Source: Sulfidibacter corallicola
GTDB lineage: Bacteria; Acidobacteriota; Holophagae; Acanthopleuribacterales; Acanthopleuribacteraceae
Assembly: GCF_017498545.1 (NCBI RefSeq)
Contig: NZ_CP071793.1
Location: 496,001-560,000 of the forward strand
DNA length: 64,000 nucleotides
Reading direction: 5' to 3'
The translations under genes and the position numbers were made by a program. Positions 28,258 to 36,049 of this stretch are shown in pieces. The notes below the pieces were generated by a model. That model searched no databases and had not been told where the DNA came from. It saw only the letters and a program-made list of their open reading frames with translations. Positions within the stretch are counted from its first letter, which is position 1. Each line of letters begins with the position of its first letter.

Positions 28258-29441
28258 GGTGTGGCCTCGGTTGGCGCTGAAAGATTTGCGCGGGCCGAAC
28301 CGGGGCCGACACCGCCGATGGTGCGCAGCAGCAACGTGAACGGGCTGACCTGTTCGGTCGTCACGATGACCTGGCCCGGCATGCCGTGCTGCAGGTGAAT
28401 GGCCGCAGGGGCGTCATCCACGCGGAAGTCGACGCGAATCAAGCCGTTGCGTCGTTCACCGGCTACGTTTGTGACGCTCAGGGTGAGTTGCCCGTATTGG
28501 ACCCACGGAAATCCTTGCAAGCGCATCGTGGCTGGATCGCCGGGATGGAGTTTGCCCAGGGACGACGCCGGGTCGAACCAGGCCCGCACCGTCAGCTTCT
28601 CCTCGACCAGCAGAGAGCCCAGCACCTGGCCGCTTTCCACGAAGGCGCCTTCGCTCAGGTTGCTGACCTCGACCAGGATGCCACTCGCCGGCGCGCGGAC
28701 GACGAATTGGTCCTGTTCGTGTTCCAGTCGACCGAGATTGGCCTTGGATGCCTGCAATTCGCTGGCGATGCTGTCGCGTTCGCCCTCCAGTTTGATGCGC
28801 TCGCGGGCCTGTTCCCGTTGGGTTTCCCGGTGTTCGGCGAGATGGCGCTGAACCTTGACTTCCAGGAGTTGGAGCTTTTGACCGGCTTCTTCGAGTTCGG
28901 ATTCTTCACGCAGGTAGGCGAGTTCCGCCAGCTCGCCCCGCTCGTACAACGTTTTCGACCGCGCCAGGCTGTCTTCCAGCAGCGCGACCTGTGTTTCCTG
29001 CCGGCGAGCCTCGATGCGGGCTTCCTCGAGCTGAAGCGATGCCGTTTTTTCTCGTTGCGCGACCAGTTCCGCCAGAGCCTCGAGCTCGATGCGCACCTGA
29101 TCGTCGCGGCGTGCCAGTTGACGCATACGCGCTTCCTCGGCGGCCCGATTCATCGAGGCCTGGGTGTCGTCCAACTCGACGAGCGGGTCACCCTTCGCGA
29201 CCTCCCGGTTCAACCCGAGCTGGTGGCGGCGCACCCGGCCGTCGCGCACGGGACTGACGGGGTAGGGATCGTTGCGGATGACGACGCGCGCGGATGCCGT
29301 TTCGTGGACTGGGACGCTTCCGCCCAAAAACCACGAGAACCACAGCGCGGCTGCGAGCAAGCCCAAAAAGGCCAAGACTTTGGTGAGCTTGTGGGTGTCG
29401 CCGGCAAGCGCGCGGGTCGTCTGTGAGAAGGGGCTGGACAT
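28254..29441 (-). CDS. HlyD-type periplasmic adaptor (membrane fusion protein) of the peptide exporter
   Basis: A 395-residue membrane fusion protein. One N-terminal membrane helix (~23-42, LTKVLAFLGLLAAALWFSWF) anchors it. A long coiled coil spans ~85-250 (Glu/Arg-rich heptads), flanked by the two lipoyl half-motifs (VVIRNDPYPVSPVRDGRVRR and FVVRAPASGILVEVSNLSEG), then a beta-barrel region. Its stop overlaps the start of the C39-ABC gene by four bases, so adaptor, peptidase-ABC and partner ABC form one translational unit. It should bridge the inner-membrane exporter to a TolC-like outer-membrane channel encoded elsewhere. The gap of 171 bp to the radical SAM gene suggests they share a transcript. 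Confidence 0.93.
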   Translation of the reverse strand: MSSPFSQTTRALAGDTHKLTKVLAFLGLLAAALWFSWFLGGSVPVHETASARVVIRNDPYPVSPVRDGRVRRHQLGLNREVAKGDPLVELDDTQASMNRAAEEARMRQLARRDDQVRIELEALAELVAQREKTASLQLEEARIEARRQETQVALLEDSLARSKTLYERGELAELAYLREESELEEAGQKLQLLEVKVQRHLAEHRETQREQARERIKLEGERDSIASELQASKANLGRLEHEQDQFVVRAPASGILVEVSNLSEGAFVESGQVLGSLLVEEKLTVRAWFDPASSLGKLHPGDPATMRLQGFPWVQYGQLTLSVTNVAGERRNGLIRVDFRVDDAPAAIHLQHGMPGQVIVTTEQVSPFTLLLRTIGGVGPGSARANLSAPTEATP

Positions 29442-29612
29442 GCTTTTTCCAAAGGGAAGGAGCGTTCCCTTCGGGCCTGTGTTCGCCGCTACCGGTTCGC
29501 TCGTTCCTGGGTTTTTGTCGTGTCGCTCGGCATCGACCTCACCGCGATGCTGCCGGCCGAACTCGGAATCGCGATCGCGGCGATACCGGGTTCGACCTGG
29601 GGTGTCGCCCGA

Positions 29613-30992
29613 TCAGGCGGGTTGGGATTGGCCGAAACGACTCTCGGAATAATACTTGATGTAGCGGTCGCGGTGGGCCCTCAGATCGGCCACGAGGTTG
29701 GGAATGCGCTTTTTCCATTCCTCCGGGAACTGAACATTGTCGAGATCGAAGGCCAGCGGAGAGGAATAGGGCGCGTCCAGCGGCTCGTCGACCATGTCGA
29801 AGATGCCGTGATCGAAGGGCAGGCCACTGGCTGCCTCGGTCAGGAAAAACCGCTCGCGTTGGCCGTTCGCGGCTCGCTTCAATGCGCGGTGGTGGCAGTA
29901 GGGATTGTTGCCGCGTTTGCCGAAGAACACGTGGGCCGTCCAGTTGCACCCGCCGCGGCACAGGGAGGCGAACTCGCAGGATTTGCAATGGCCCCACAGG
30001 TGGTCGGTCCCCGCCTCGGTACCGGCCGCCTCGTTGATAGTGAGCTCTTCGGCCTTGAAGAAGATGTCGTGCAACGAGGTCTTGCGAATGTTGCCGCCGG
30101 TGTAGGCCTTGGTGGGCAGGGAAGGACAACCCTTGATGCTGCCGTCGGCTTCGATGCCGATGACGTCGATGCCGGCATTGCAGCCCGTGTAGAACATGTT
30201 CTCGCGGTCCTTGAATTTGACACCCCGCATGGCTCGCTCGTAGGGGCCGTAGTAGCCGATGTTGTTGCCTGGCTGAACCACCATGCCATCGTTGACACCC
30301 ACCTTGGAAAGGAAGGCCAGTAGCGGGTACAGGTCCAGCAACTCGAAGGGTTGCATCAGGAGTTCCGCTTCCTCCACCGCGTTGCCCATCGGGACCGTGA
30401 GCTGGATCTGCCACATCTTCACGCCGGCATCGACCAGCTTCTGGTAGAGCATGGGCAGGATGGGGGCGCTGCGGCGGTTGATCTGGGTGTTGGTCCCGAT
30501 CGGAATTCCGGCTTTGCGCATGTTTTCGATCGTTTGGAAGCACTGGCGCCAGGAACCCTTGCGACCGCGCAGCTTGTCGTGCACGTCCTCCAGACCGTCG
30601 ATGGATACCGAGACGGTGCGGATGCCCGCTTCCTTCATGCGTTCGGCGGTGCGTTCCGAGATGCCGAAGCCGCCAGTGGTCATGGTGGCCCGCATGCCGA
30701 CCCGCGTGATCTCGCGGGCGAGGTCCAGCCAGTCTTTGCGGAGAAACGCTTCGCCACCGATGAGGCTGACCTCCTTGATGCCCAATTCGGCCATCTGGTG
30801 AATGAGGTCGAAGGCTTCCTCGGTGGAAAGCTCGTCGACTCGGCTGTCTCCGGCGCGTGAACCGCAGTGGGCGCAGGCCAGGTTGCACTTGAGCGTGATT
30901 TCCCAGACGGCGTAGGTGGTGCGGACATAGCTGTCCGCCTGGCCGGATTCGGCGGCATGTAGGTCTTGGGCGACGGGATCGGTAAAGCTCAT
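29613..30992 (-). CDS. Radical SAM/SPASM peptide maturase
   Basis: A 459-residue radical SAM enzyme with the cluster motif CNLACAHC (Cys36, 40, 43) and a SAM-binding GGEAFLR. The C-terminal SPASM region is rich in conserved cysteines (GCNAGID, KGCPSL, CKSCEFASLCRGGC, CHH) that hold auxiliary [4Fe-4S] clusters. Such proteins install carbon-sulfur, carbon-carbon or epimer modifications in ribosomal peptides. It has AAGGAG upstream of ATG 30992. It is divergent from the small peptide gene at 31374 and upstream of the HlyD-ABC export genes on the same strand, so it is the probable tailoring enzyme. The exact reaction cannot be read from sequence. A cofactor-maturation role is a less likely alternative. 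Confidence 0.9.
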   Translation of the reverse strand: MSFTDPVAQDLHAAESGQADSYVRTTYAVWEITLKCNLACAHCGSRAGDSRVDELSTEEAFDLIHQMAELGIKEVSLIGGEAFLRKDWLDLAREITRVGMRATMTTGGFGISERTAERMKEAGIRTVSVSIDGLEDVHDKLRGRKGSWRQCFQTIENMRKAGIPIGTNTQINRRSAPILPMLYQKLVDAGVKMWQIQLTVPMGNAVEEAELLMQPFELLDLYPLLAFLSKVGVNDGMVVQPGNNIGYYGPYERAMRGVKFKDRENMFYTGCNAGIDVIGIEADGSIKGCPSLPTKAYTGGNIRKTSLHDIFFKAEELTINEAAGTEAGTDHLWGHCKSCEFASLCRGGCNWTAHVFFGKRGNNPYCHHRALKRAANGQRERFFLTEAASGLPFDHGIFDMVDEPLDAPYSSPLAFDLDNVQFPEEWKKRIPNLVADLRAHRDRYIKYYSESRFGQSQPA

Positions 30993-31373
30993 GGTGGCTC
31001 CTTCTCAATGCTGGAAAGGGTGGGGGAAGCGGGTGCTGAAAAGCGGCGCGGGTTTGGGAAAAATGCGAGTGTGGAAATTTCCATAGATGATATATGAGTC
31101 GAAATGATGTGAATGGTCAAATTAACCCGCGCCAAAACATGTTCCAAGAATACTCGGCGAAAGTCAAGGTGTCGACTTGGAACTGAATTCATGAATGTAA
31201 TTGCGGGCATATTTTCAATATTTAGAGCTTAGTAGAAGCACATTTCGAGCCTTTGGCGTTGACGAAAAGCTGAAAGTCTCCCTAAGATGGATGTGTATTT
31301 TCGTGAAAAAGCGTTGAATCGGAGACTCTTCAACGAAAAGAAGCGAAATGCGAATATTGTTTTGGAGGTTAAA
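30993..31373. other. Divergent intergenic region of the RiPP cluster
   Basis: 381 bp, AT-rich compared with the window, between the divergent radical SAM and precursor genes. It carries the predicted precursor promoter (listed separately) and an 85-bp transcribed leader. A minus-strand promoter for the maturase operon is expected here but is not defined. Confidence 0.55.
31259..31288 (+). promoter_or_regulatory. Candidate sigma-70-type promoter of the precursor gene
   Basis: TTGACG (31259-31264) and TAAGAT (31283-31288) lie 18 bases apart in an AT-rich stretch, matching the consensus boxes at 5/6 and 4/6 positions. The precursor ATG is about 85 bases downstream. Acidobacterial promoters are little characterised, so this is tentative. 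Confidence 0.4.
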
Positions 31374-31538
31374 ATGAAAAAGTACGCCGTTGTCAAAGAA
31401 ATGATTAAAGCTAAAGAGCTGCTGGCAGAGATCGAAGGGACCGGTAAAAAGGTCAAAACGGGTGTCAAAGCCGGTGTTGGCTGCGATCCCTTGAAATGTG
31501 CTCAGCCGCTCTACGGCGTCCCCACTTCCGACATCTAA
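31374..31538 (+). CDS. Putative RiPP precursor peptide with two-cysteine core
   Basis: A 54-residue peptide with GGAGG seven bases upstream of its ATG and an intrinsic terminator after its stop. An upstream in-frame ATG at 31287 lacks a comparable site. Residues 1-30 form a lysine-rich helical leader (KEMIKAKELLAEIEGTG). The C-terminal ~20 residues look like a core: GVGCDPLKC (Cys37 and Cys42) followed by AQPLYGVP, with aromatic and proline residues. It is divergent from the radical SAM/SPASM gene and near a C39-type exporter, the expected company of a modified peptide. The leader has no Gly-Gly at the leader-core junction; possible cleavage points are after EGTG or AGVG. The family is not one I recognise. 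Its precursor role is inferred from size, strong signals and context. Confidence 0.7.
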   Translation: MKKYAVVKEMIKAKELLAEIEGTGKKVKTGVKAGVGCDPLKCAQPLYGVPTSDI

Positions 31539-31564
31539 TCGCTCCGGGGTCTGGCCCCGAGCGG

Positions 31565-31594
31565 AAAGGGCGACCTTTTTGGTCGCCCTTTTTT
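31565..31594 (+). terminator. Intrinsic terminator of the precursor gene
   Basis: GGGCGACC and GGTCGCCC form an eight-base stem around a TTTTT loop, extended by AAA/TTT, and are followed by a run of six T. It lies 27 bases after the precursor stop, making the precursor a monocistronic transcript. Confidence 0.9.
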
Positions 31595-32032
31595 GTTATT
31601 CCGGTCATGGCCGCAAGACTGATGAATGGGTGGCTGCTGGGGCAGGAGTTCGTATCGAGGCGGGAATGCCGGCCGAACGAATGATCAACCGTACGAAGAC
31701 CAAAAGTGAGCCCCGTCGGCCATTTCATCTGATCCTGAATGATGGGTGCCGGCCTGCGAAACGGACCGGGTGTTACCGGGATCGGTGGGGCTCTCGGCCG
31801 GTCCTGTGGGTGCCTCTCTCCGGTCGATTCATCGGTAAGTTAGGTAGGACCGAGTCCTGGAAATCGGCCGCGACGACCGTCCAAAGGGCACGGTGCCGCC
31901 TAGGCGCCATCTCCATGGCCCGCTTCATGGATTCTCGGGTGTTTTAGGGTCGTTTCGGATGATCCGCGTCGTATGGGTTGCCCGGCATGACATTCGACGG
32001 TCGGGCCGTCGGCCCGATCCGTCGGGTGGAAC
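31595..32032. other. Intergenic region between the RiPP precursor and the crotonase gene
   Basis: About 440 bp between convergent genes. Short open frames exist on both strands but lack ribosome binding sites and protein-like composition. I see no repeat or RNA gene. Confidence 0.45.
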
Positions 32033-32803
32033 TCAGCGCTTGAAGATCGGGTGACGCTGCTCCATCAGGGCGGTCAGGCCCTCGCCCAGAAAATCCGGGC
32101 CCGTGAAGTTGGCGAACTCGCCCAGGTCGTCGGCGAATTGGGCGGTCAGTTCGCGCAGGTGACTGCGCATGCCCGCCTTGGTCGAGCGAAGCACCGCCGG
32201 GCTGAGACGCGCCAGCCGCGCCACCTGGTTTTTGACCAGCTCCTCCAGGGCTTCGGTGCCCTCGGCGGTGGCGTCCACCAGACCCGTTTCTCGGGCGGTA
32301 TGGGCGTCCATGTTCTTGCCCAAAAGCACCACTTCCCGCAGCATGGCCGGTAGGCAGAAGTGGGCGATGATGCGCGCCACCGGCTGCGGAATCGGCAGGC
32401 CTACCTTGGGCTCGGAGAAACAGAGGCGGCCGTGTTCGGCTTCCATCAGCCGGAAATCGGCGGTAAGGGCCAGGATGGCACCACCCGCCATGGCGGGTCC
32501 GTTCACCACGGCGATGTGGGGTTTGCCGAGCGAAAACAGGCCGTGCAGCATGCGACCCACCGCGCGAAAGATGTCGACGCGGGCCTCGGGGCTCATGGCG
32601 AGGACGTACTGCGGGTTGAGGCCGTTGGAAAACATGTTGGGCACCGCGGATCGCGTGACGATCACCCGGGATTCGGGATGTGCGTCCGCCTCGCGGTGGA
32701 GATCGACCAACAGGTCCATGGTCTCGATTTCCAGCAGGTTCATGGGGGGCGTGTTGAGGGTGACGATCGAGACGGGACCCTCGTGAATCAATTCGATGGA
32801 CAT
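32033..32803 (-). CDS. Enoyl-CoA hydratase/isomerase (crotonase) family protein
   Basis: A 256-residue crotonase-fold protein. The CoA-binding oxyanion stretch is NMFSNGLNP, and the second oxyanion region is VVNGPAMAGGAILALTADFR. The FSEPKVGLPI block occupies the place where many hydratases carry catalytic Glu. Such enzymes hydrate, isomerise or hydrolyse acyl-CoA substrates in the cytosol; substrate cannot be told. GAGGAG precedes the start at nine bases. It is monocistronic or paired with the downstream-strand neighbour DUF1460 gene, which is also on the minus strand 94 bp upstream. Confidence in the family is high; the reaction is open. Confidence 0.87.
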   Translation of the reverse strand: MSIELIHEGPVSIVTLNTPPMNLLEIETMDLLVDLHREADAHPESRVIVTRSAVPNMFSNGLNPQYVLAMSPEARVDIFRAVGRMLHGLFSLGKPHIAVVNGPAMAGGAILALTADFRLMEAEHGRLCFSEPKVGLPIPQPVARIIAHFCLPAMLREVVLLGKNMDAHTARETGLVDATAEGTEALEELVKNQVARLARLSPAVLRSTKAGMRSHLRELTAQFADDLGEFANFTGPDFLGEGLTALMEQRHPIFKR

Positions 32804-32897
32804 GGTTCACTCCTCGAGTGGTGGCCGGTGCCGACGGAAGGTCCCTGTCCGGCCCGGCTCGGGATAGAATCTATGAAAGCGGAAATCGGCCGGGGCC

Positions 32898-33755
32898 TCA
32901 GCGGAGGGCGCTCGGCCGGAACACCATCAGGCCCGTCTGGGTTTTGTGCTTGGCCAGGTAGTCGTGCAGCGGCTGCTCGGTGATCTCGACCTTTTGGTTG
33001 CGGGAACTGGCGTGCAGCATGTGGATGCGGCCCTGCCGACGCACCGCGAGGCCGACGTGGACCACGTCGAGACCCTTGATGGAGGTTGTGATCGCCACGA
33101 TATCGCCGTCCTGGATCAGGTTCTCCTTGTCGCGCACCTTGGCCTTGGGGATGTAGAAGCGCTTGCGTTGGTTGATGGCGCGCTCCACTTCCTGCATCGT
33201 CTTCCAGTCCGCCTCGCTTTTGGCCAAGGCGGGGTAACTGGGGCGGTGTTTGGTCATGAAATCGATGGTTTTGGGGTAGGGTTCGCCGCCGATTTGACGG
33301 GTGATGTCCACCACGACGCCTTTCTGGTGGTTGTCGTGGGCCCAATCGCTGGTGTAGTGCAGGCGCGAGGGGTAACCATCGATGGTGCCGTCGCGATAGC
33401 GGATCGTGCGCAATTCGCCGCGGTACCGTTCGAAATCGGCTCTGGGGATTTTCAGGGTCCTGGCCAGGGCCAACACGCTCTCGGCGAAGGTGAAGCAGTC
33501 GTAGCGATCGAAGCGGACCACCAGATCTTCCCCGGTTTCGCTTTCCAGAGTATAGCCTTCGTAGGGGATGCCCAGAAAGGTTTCCCCGATCACCACCATC
33601 AACTCGCCGATCGGTTCCTCGGCTTTGGGGACGATCTGGCGCTGAGCATCTTCGAAAAGCTCCTTCTGGGCCGATTGTGTCCAAGCCGGAAGGATGGCGA
33701 AGATCGCGACGACGAGCCAGCGGATGGTTCGCGGAGTGGCGCTTGGTTTCATCAT
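32898..33755 (-). CDS. DUF1460 (N-acetylmuramoyl-L-alanine amidase-like) exported protein
   Basis: A 285-residue protein with an N-terminal signal peptide (~1-29, IRWLVVAIFAILPAWTQSAQ). It belongs to the NlpC/P60-related DUF1460 family: the nucleophile lies in FDRYDCFTFAESVLALAR, the family tyrosine/aspartate region is GYPSRLHYTSDWAHDNHQKG, and the catalytic His is in DVVHVGLAV. It also has the DGDIVAITTSIKG strand typical of the domain. Members cleave amide bonds of peptidoglycan fragments or similar substrates in the periplasm. RBS AAGAGG lies close upstream of twin ATGs; the start could be at 33755 or 33752. Convergent neighbours are unrelated. Confidence 0.87.
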   Translation of the reverse strand: MMKPSATPRTIRWLVVAIFAILPAWTQSAQKELFEDAQRQIVPKAEEPIGELMVVIGETFLGIPYEGYTLESETGEDLVVRFDRYDCFTFAESVLALARTLKIPRADFERYRGELRTIRYRDGTIDGYPSRLHYTSDWAHDNHQKGVVVDITRQIGGEPYPKTIDFMTKHRPSYPALAKSEADWKTMQEVERAINQRKRFYIPKAKVRDKENLIQDGDIVAITTSIKGLDVVHVGLAVRRQGRIHMLHASSRNQKVEITEQPLHDYLAKHKTQTGLMVFRPSALR

Positions 33756-34011
33756 GGAACCTCTTGCGAAACAGGATGTTGAGATCCGGGGTCGGGTGGC
33801 GGTAAAAGAGTGGCGAATCCATCATAACAACAGATCGGCGACCGCGCCAGCCCGCGGCATTGCGGGAGGCCCGGGTCACCCGCAACCTTGCCCCGGATCG
33901 TCAACTTTTTGTCAAGATCTTTGAGGTGATTTCCGATAGTCACGGTAAAGCGTGTGACCCACAACACGGAATTCCTGCTCGAACCAGTCGCCGCAATTAC
34001 GAGGTCCAGCG

Positions 34012-34815
34012 ATGGAAATGAATGTCACTCGGTCGAATCCCGTGGCGCTCGGGGGGAACCCGCCCGATTCGATGATCGTCCAGCCCGACGAAGAACGTTC
34101 CCGAGGCGAGCCGCGTGATACTGGGGACCAGTCAAATCCGGGTGTGAATGGATCCAGCTCCGATGAAGAGGATCTGGCGGGGAAAAAGGATGACGATGTG
34201 GCGGCCGACTTGGTGAAAATCGGTGAAAAGGGCTTCAACAATCGCATATTGATCTGCGATGACAACCGCGACATTCATGCCGACTTCCTCAAGATCCTGA
34301 ACAGCGGTGCCAAGTCCAGCGCGGATCTGGTATTGGAGGATTTCGAGGAAGCGTTGTTCGATGGCGACCCGGAATTCAGTTCCAGCAAGAAAATACCCGC
34401 AATCGAGTACCAGGTCGATTCCGCGTACCAGGGCAAGCAGGCGCTGCAAATGGTGGATCAGGCCGACAGCGATGGCAACCCCTACGCGGTCGTGTTCATG
34501 GATGTGCGCATGCCCCCGGGTTGGGACGGCATCCGTACGGTCGATCAAATCTGGCGCAAGCATCCCTTTACCGAGGTGGTCATCGTCACCGCCTATTCGG
34601 ACTACACCTGGGACGAAATGGTCGAAGCCCTGGGTGTCAACGATAAGTTACTGTTCATCAAAAAACCCTTTGACTCGGTCGGAGTCAAGCAACTGGCACT
34701 GAATCTGACGACCAAATGGAATTTGGCACATCGAGCCCGACAACACGTCGTCAGGTTGGAAAAGGAAGTACGTCGCAGAGTTGAGGCGATTGGGAAAACT
34801 TTGCGTGGGATGTAA
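34012..34815 (+). CDS. Response regulator receiver-domain protein
   Basis: A 267-residue protein with an unstructured N-terminus of ~75 residues (Asp/Ser/Pro-rich) followed by a single receiver. The signature strings RILICDDNRDIHADFLKIL, VVFMDVRMPPGWDG (phospho-acceptor Asp164), VTAYSDYTWDEM and FIKKPFD match a recurring receiver subfamily that is usually found next to or fused with large histidine kinases and GGDEF proteins. A basic coiled tail (~240-267) ends the protein. GAGG precedes ATG. The next gene, at 35021, is a helical protein of unknown function 205 bp downstream on the same strand, so the pair may be an operon. No output domain is present, so it acts by protein interaction. Confidence 0.85.
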   Translation: MEMNVTRSNPVALGGNPPDSMIVQPDEERSRGEPRDTGDQSNPGVNGSSSDEEDLAGKKDDDVAADLVKIGEKGFNNRILICDDNRDIHADFLKILNSGAKSSADLVLEDFEEALFDGDPEFSSSKKIPAIEYQVDSAYQGKQALQMVDQADSDGNPYAVVFMDVRMPPGWDGIRTVDQIWRKHPFTEVVIVTAYSDYTWDEMVEALGVNDKLLFIKKPFDSVGVKQLALNLTTKWNLAHRARQHVVRLEKEVRRRVEAIGKTLRGM

Positions 34816-35020
34816 GTGTGTCGGGGTTCGAAAGTAGATGCGACCCGGCTCAAGTTCCCGGTAAAAAGTATGTATCTCAATTGATTCACGAGTTGCGATT
34901 CTGTTAAAAATAACTATGTCCCGCTTTTACGATGTCGTCGTCCGGGCGGGGTCAGGGGAGACCGGGTGGTCTCGGCAGTGGAGCGCGGGCTCCATTCATT
35001 TTCACGGGGGATGAATCGAC

Positions 35021-35758
35021 ATGGTATCCGATGACAGGGAACCCATCCCTTCCGATCATGACCAGACTTTGAGTCCGAAGGCGGGGAAGGAGCTTCTTTC
35101 TCACGGAAAGAAGCGGACAGTCGATGAGTCTGAGCGTCTCTATCAGTTGTCTTTGACACCTATCAACGTGCTCGAACGGATTCAAAATGACATCATTGTG
35201 CTGCTGGGGATACATAAAGGGATTAACGGTGATTTTACCGATCTCGAAAAAAAGGTGATCTCCAGCATTGAAAAAGTCGTCCGAAAGGGTGAATGCCCTT
35301 CGCTTCTCGTTGAAGATCGCGCCATCTTTCGCGTCTTGTTGTGCCTCCAAACTTATTTTGAAGAAGAAAAAGTGACCATCATGCTCGAGGAGCAGGGTGG
35401 TGGCTACAAAAACGTCACCTACGCGGTGTTTCCCACGCTCTACAAGCTGGCGACCGAGGCCAAGAAGGCCAGCGAGAACATCAAGGAAGTGCGCGGCAAG
35501 CTCAGCGGCACCGTCGATTCCAGCAAGCGCGACGCCCTTCGCAAGAAATTGGATCGCAAACGCGAGCATAAAGAGCACTGCGGCCTGCTCTACCAGAAAA
35601 TCGTGTTCACCCACGCTTCCAACTTGAAGCGAATCAAGAATCCGCGCACCATCACGCTCCATGGCCAACACGTCAGCCTCAACGAGCTTCTCGAATTCTT
35701 CCAAAACGGTGGACCGGCCATGCTCCGCAAGGTCAAGGAAGCGCTGAAACAGAGTTGA
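35021..35758 (+). CDS. Hypothetical helical protein downstream of a response regulator
   Basis: A 245-residue soluble protein with no signal peptide or membrane helix. The first ~35 residues are polar and probably disordered; the remainder is helical with a basic coiled-coil stretch (~155-190, KASENIKEVRGKLSG through KKLDRKREHKEHC) and a C-terminal segment HGQHVSLNELLEFFQNGGPA. GGGGGA lies upstream of the ATG. Codon use matches the surrounding genes, so it is very likely real. I do not recognise a family. Its place immediately after the receiver gene at 34012 hints at a signalling partner. Confidence 0.6.
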   Translation: MVSDDREPIPSDHDQTLSPKAGKELLSHGKKRTVDESERLYQLSLTPINVLERIQNDIIVLLGIHKGINGDFTDLEKKVISSIEKVVRKGECPSLLVEDRAIFRVLLCLQTYFEEEKVTIMLEEQGGGYKNVTYAVFPTLYKLATEAKKASENIKEVRGKLSGTVDSSKRDALRKKLDRKREHKEHCGLLYQKIVFTHASNLKRIKNPRTITLHGQHVSLNELLEFFQNGGPAMLRKVKEALKQS

Positions 35759-35805
35759 TGGCTCGCCAGCCAGGAGAGCCGTCGTGACCCGTCGGCAAGG
35801 AAGGT

Positions 35806-35842
35806 CCGGCGAGCCCGTAGGATGAACCGTTCGAAGCGATCC
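35806..35842 (-). repeat. Copy of the dispersed intergenic repeat
   Basis: Read on the minus strand: GGATCGCTTCGAACGGTTCA, then TCCTACGGGCTCGCCGG. This matches the terminal unit at 9229-9293 (GGATCGCTTCGAAATGTTCA, then TCCAGCGGGCTTACCG). It lies between two convergent genes. Confidence 0.6.
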
Positions 35843-35953
35843 GTGCGCTCGAATCCGCGAGGTCGAGCAGCGAACCGCATTTGGCATGGATTCGATCATC
35901 CGCGGTCCGGAATCCGTTCAGGTCCGGCACTTCGGCATGACCGACGGGCGGGA

Positions 35954-35981
35954 CCGGCGGACGATTGGTTCGAAGCGATCC
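35954..35981 (-). repeat. Second partial copy of the dispersed repeat
   Basis: On the minus strand GGATCGCTTCGAACCAATCG is followed by TCCGCCGG; the core GGATCGCTTCGAA is shared with 9229-9293 and 35806-35842. The remainder has diverged. Confidence 0.45.
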
Positions 35982-36049
35982 GGACGTGGCGGCCCCCGCC
36001 CCCGTCCAGGACCGGGGACTCTCCGCGACCGGGCCAAGGATTCGATGCT

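Noticed and set aside
31287..31373. Longer precursor start at the upstream ATG
   Set aside because: No Shine-Dalgarno before it, whereas GGAGG precedes the ATG at 31374; the shorter peptide fits a RiPP precursor.
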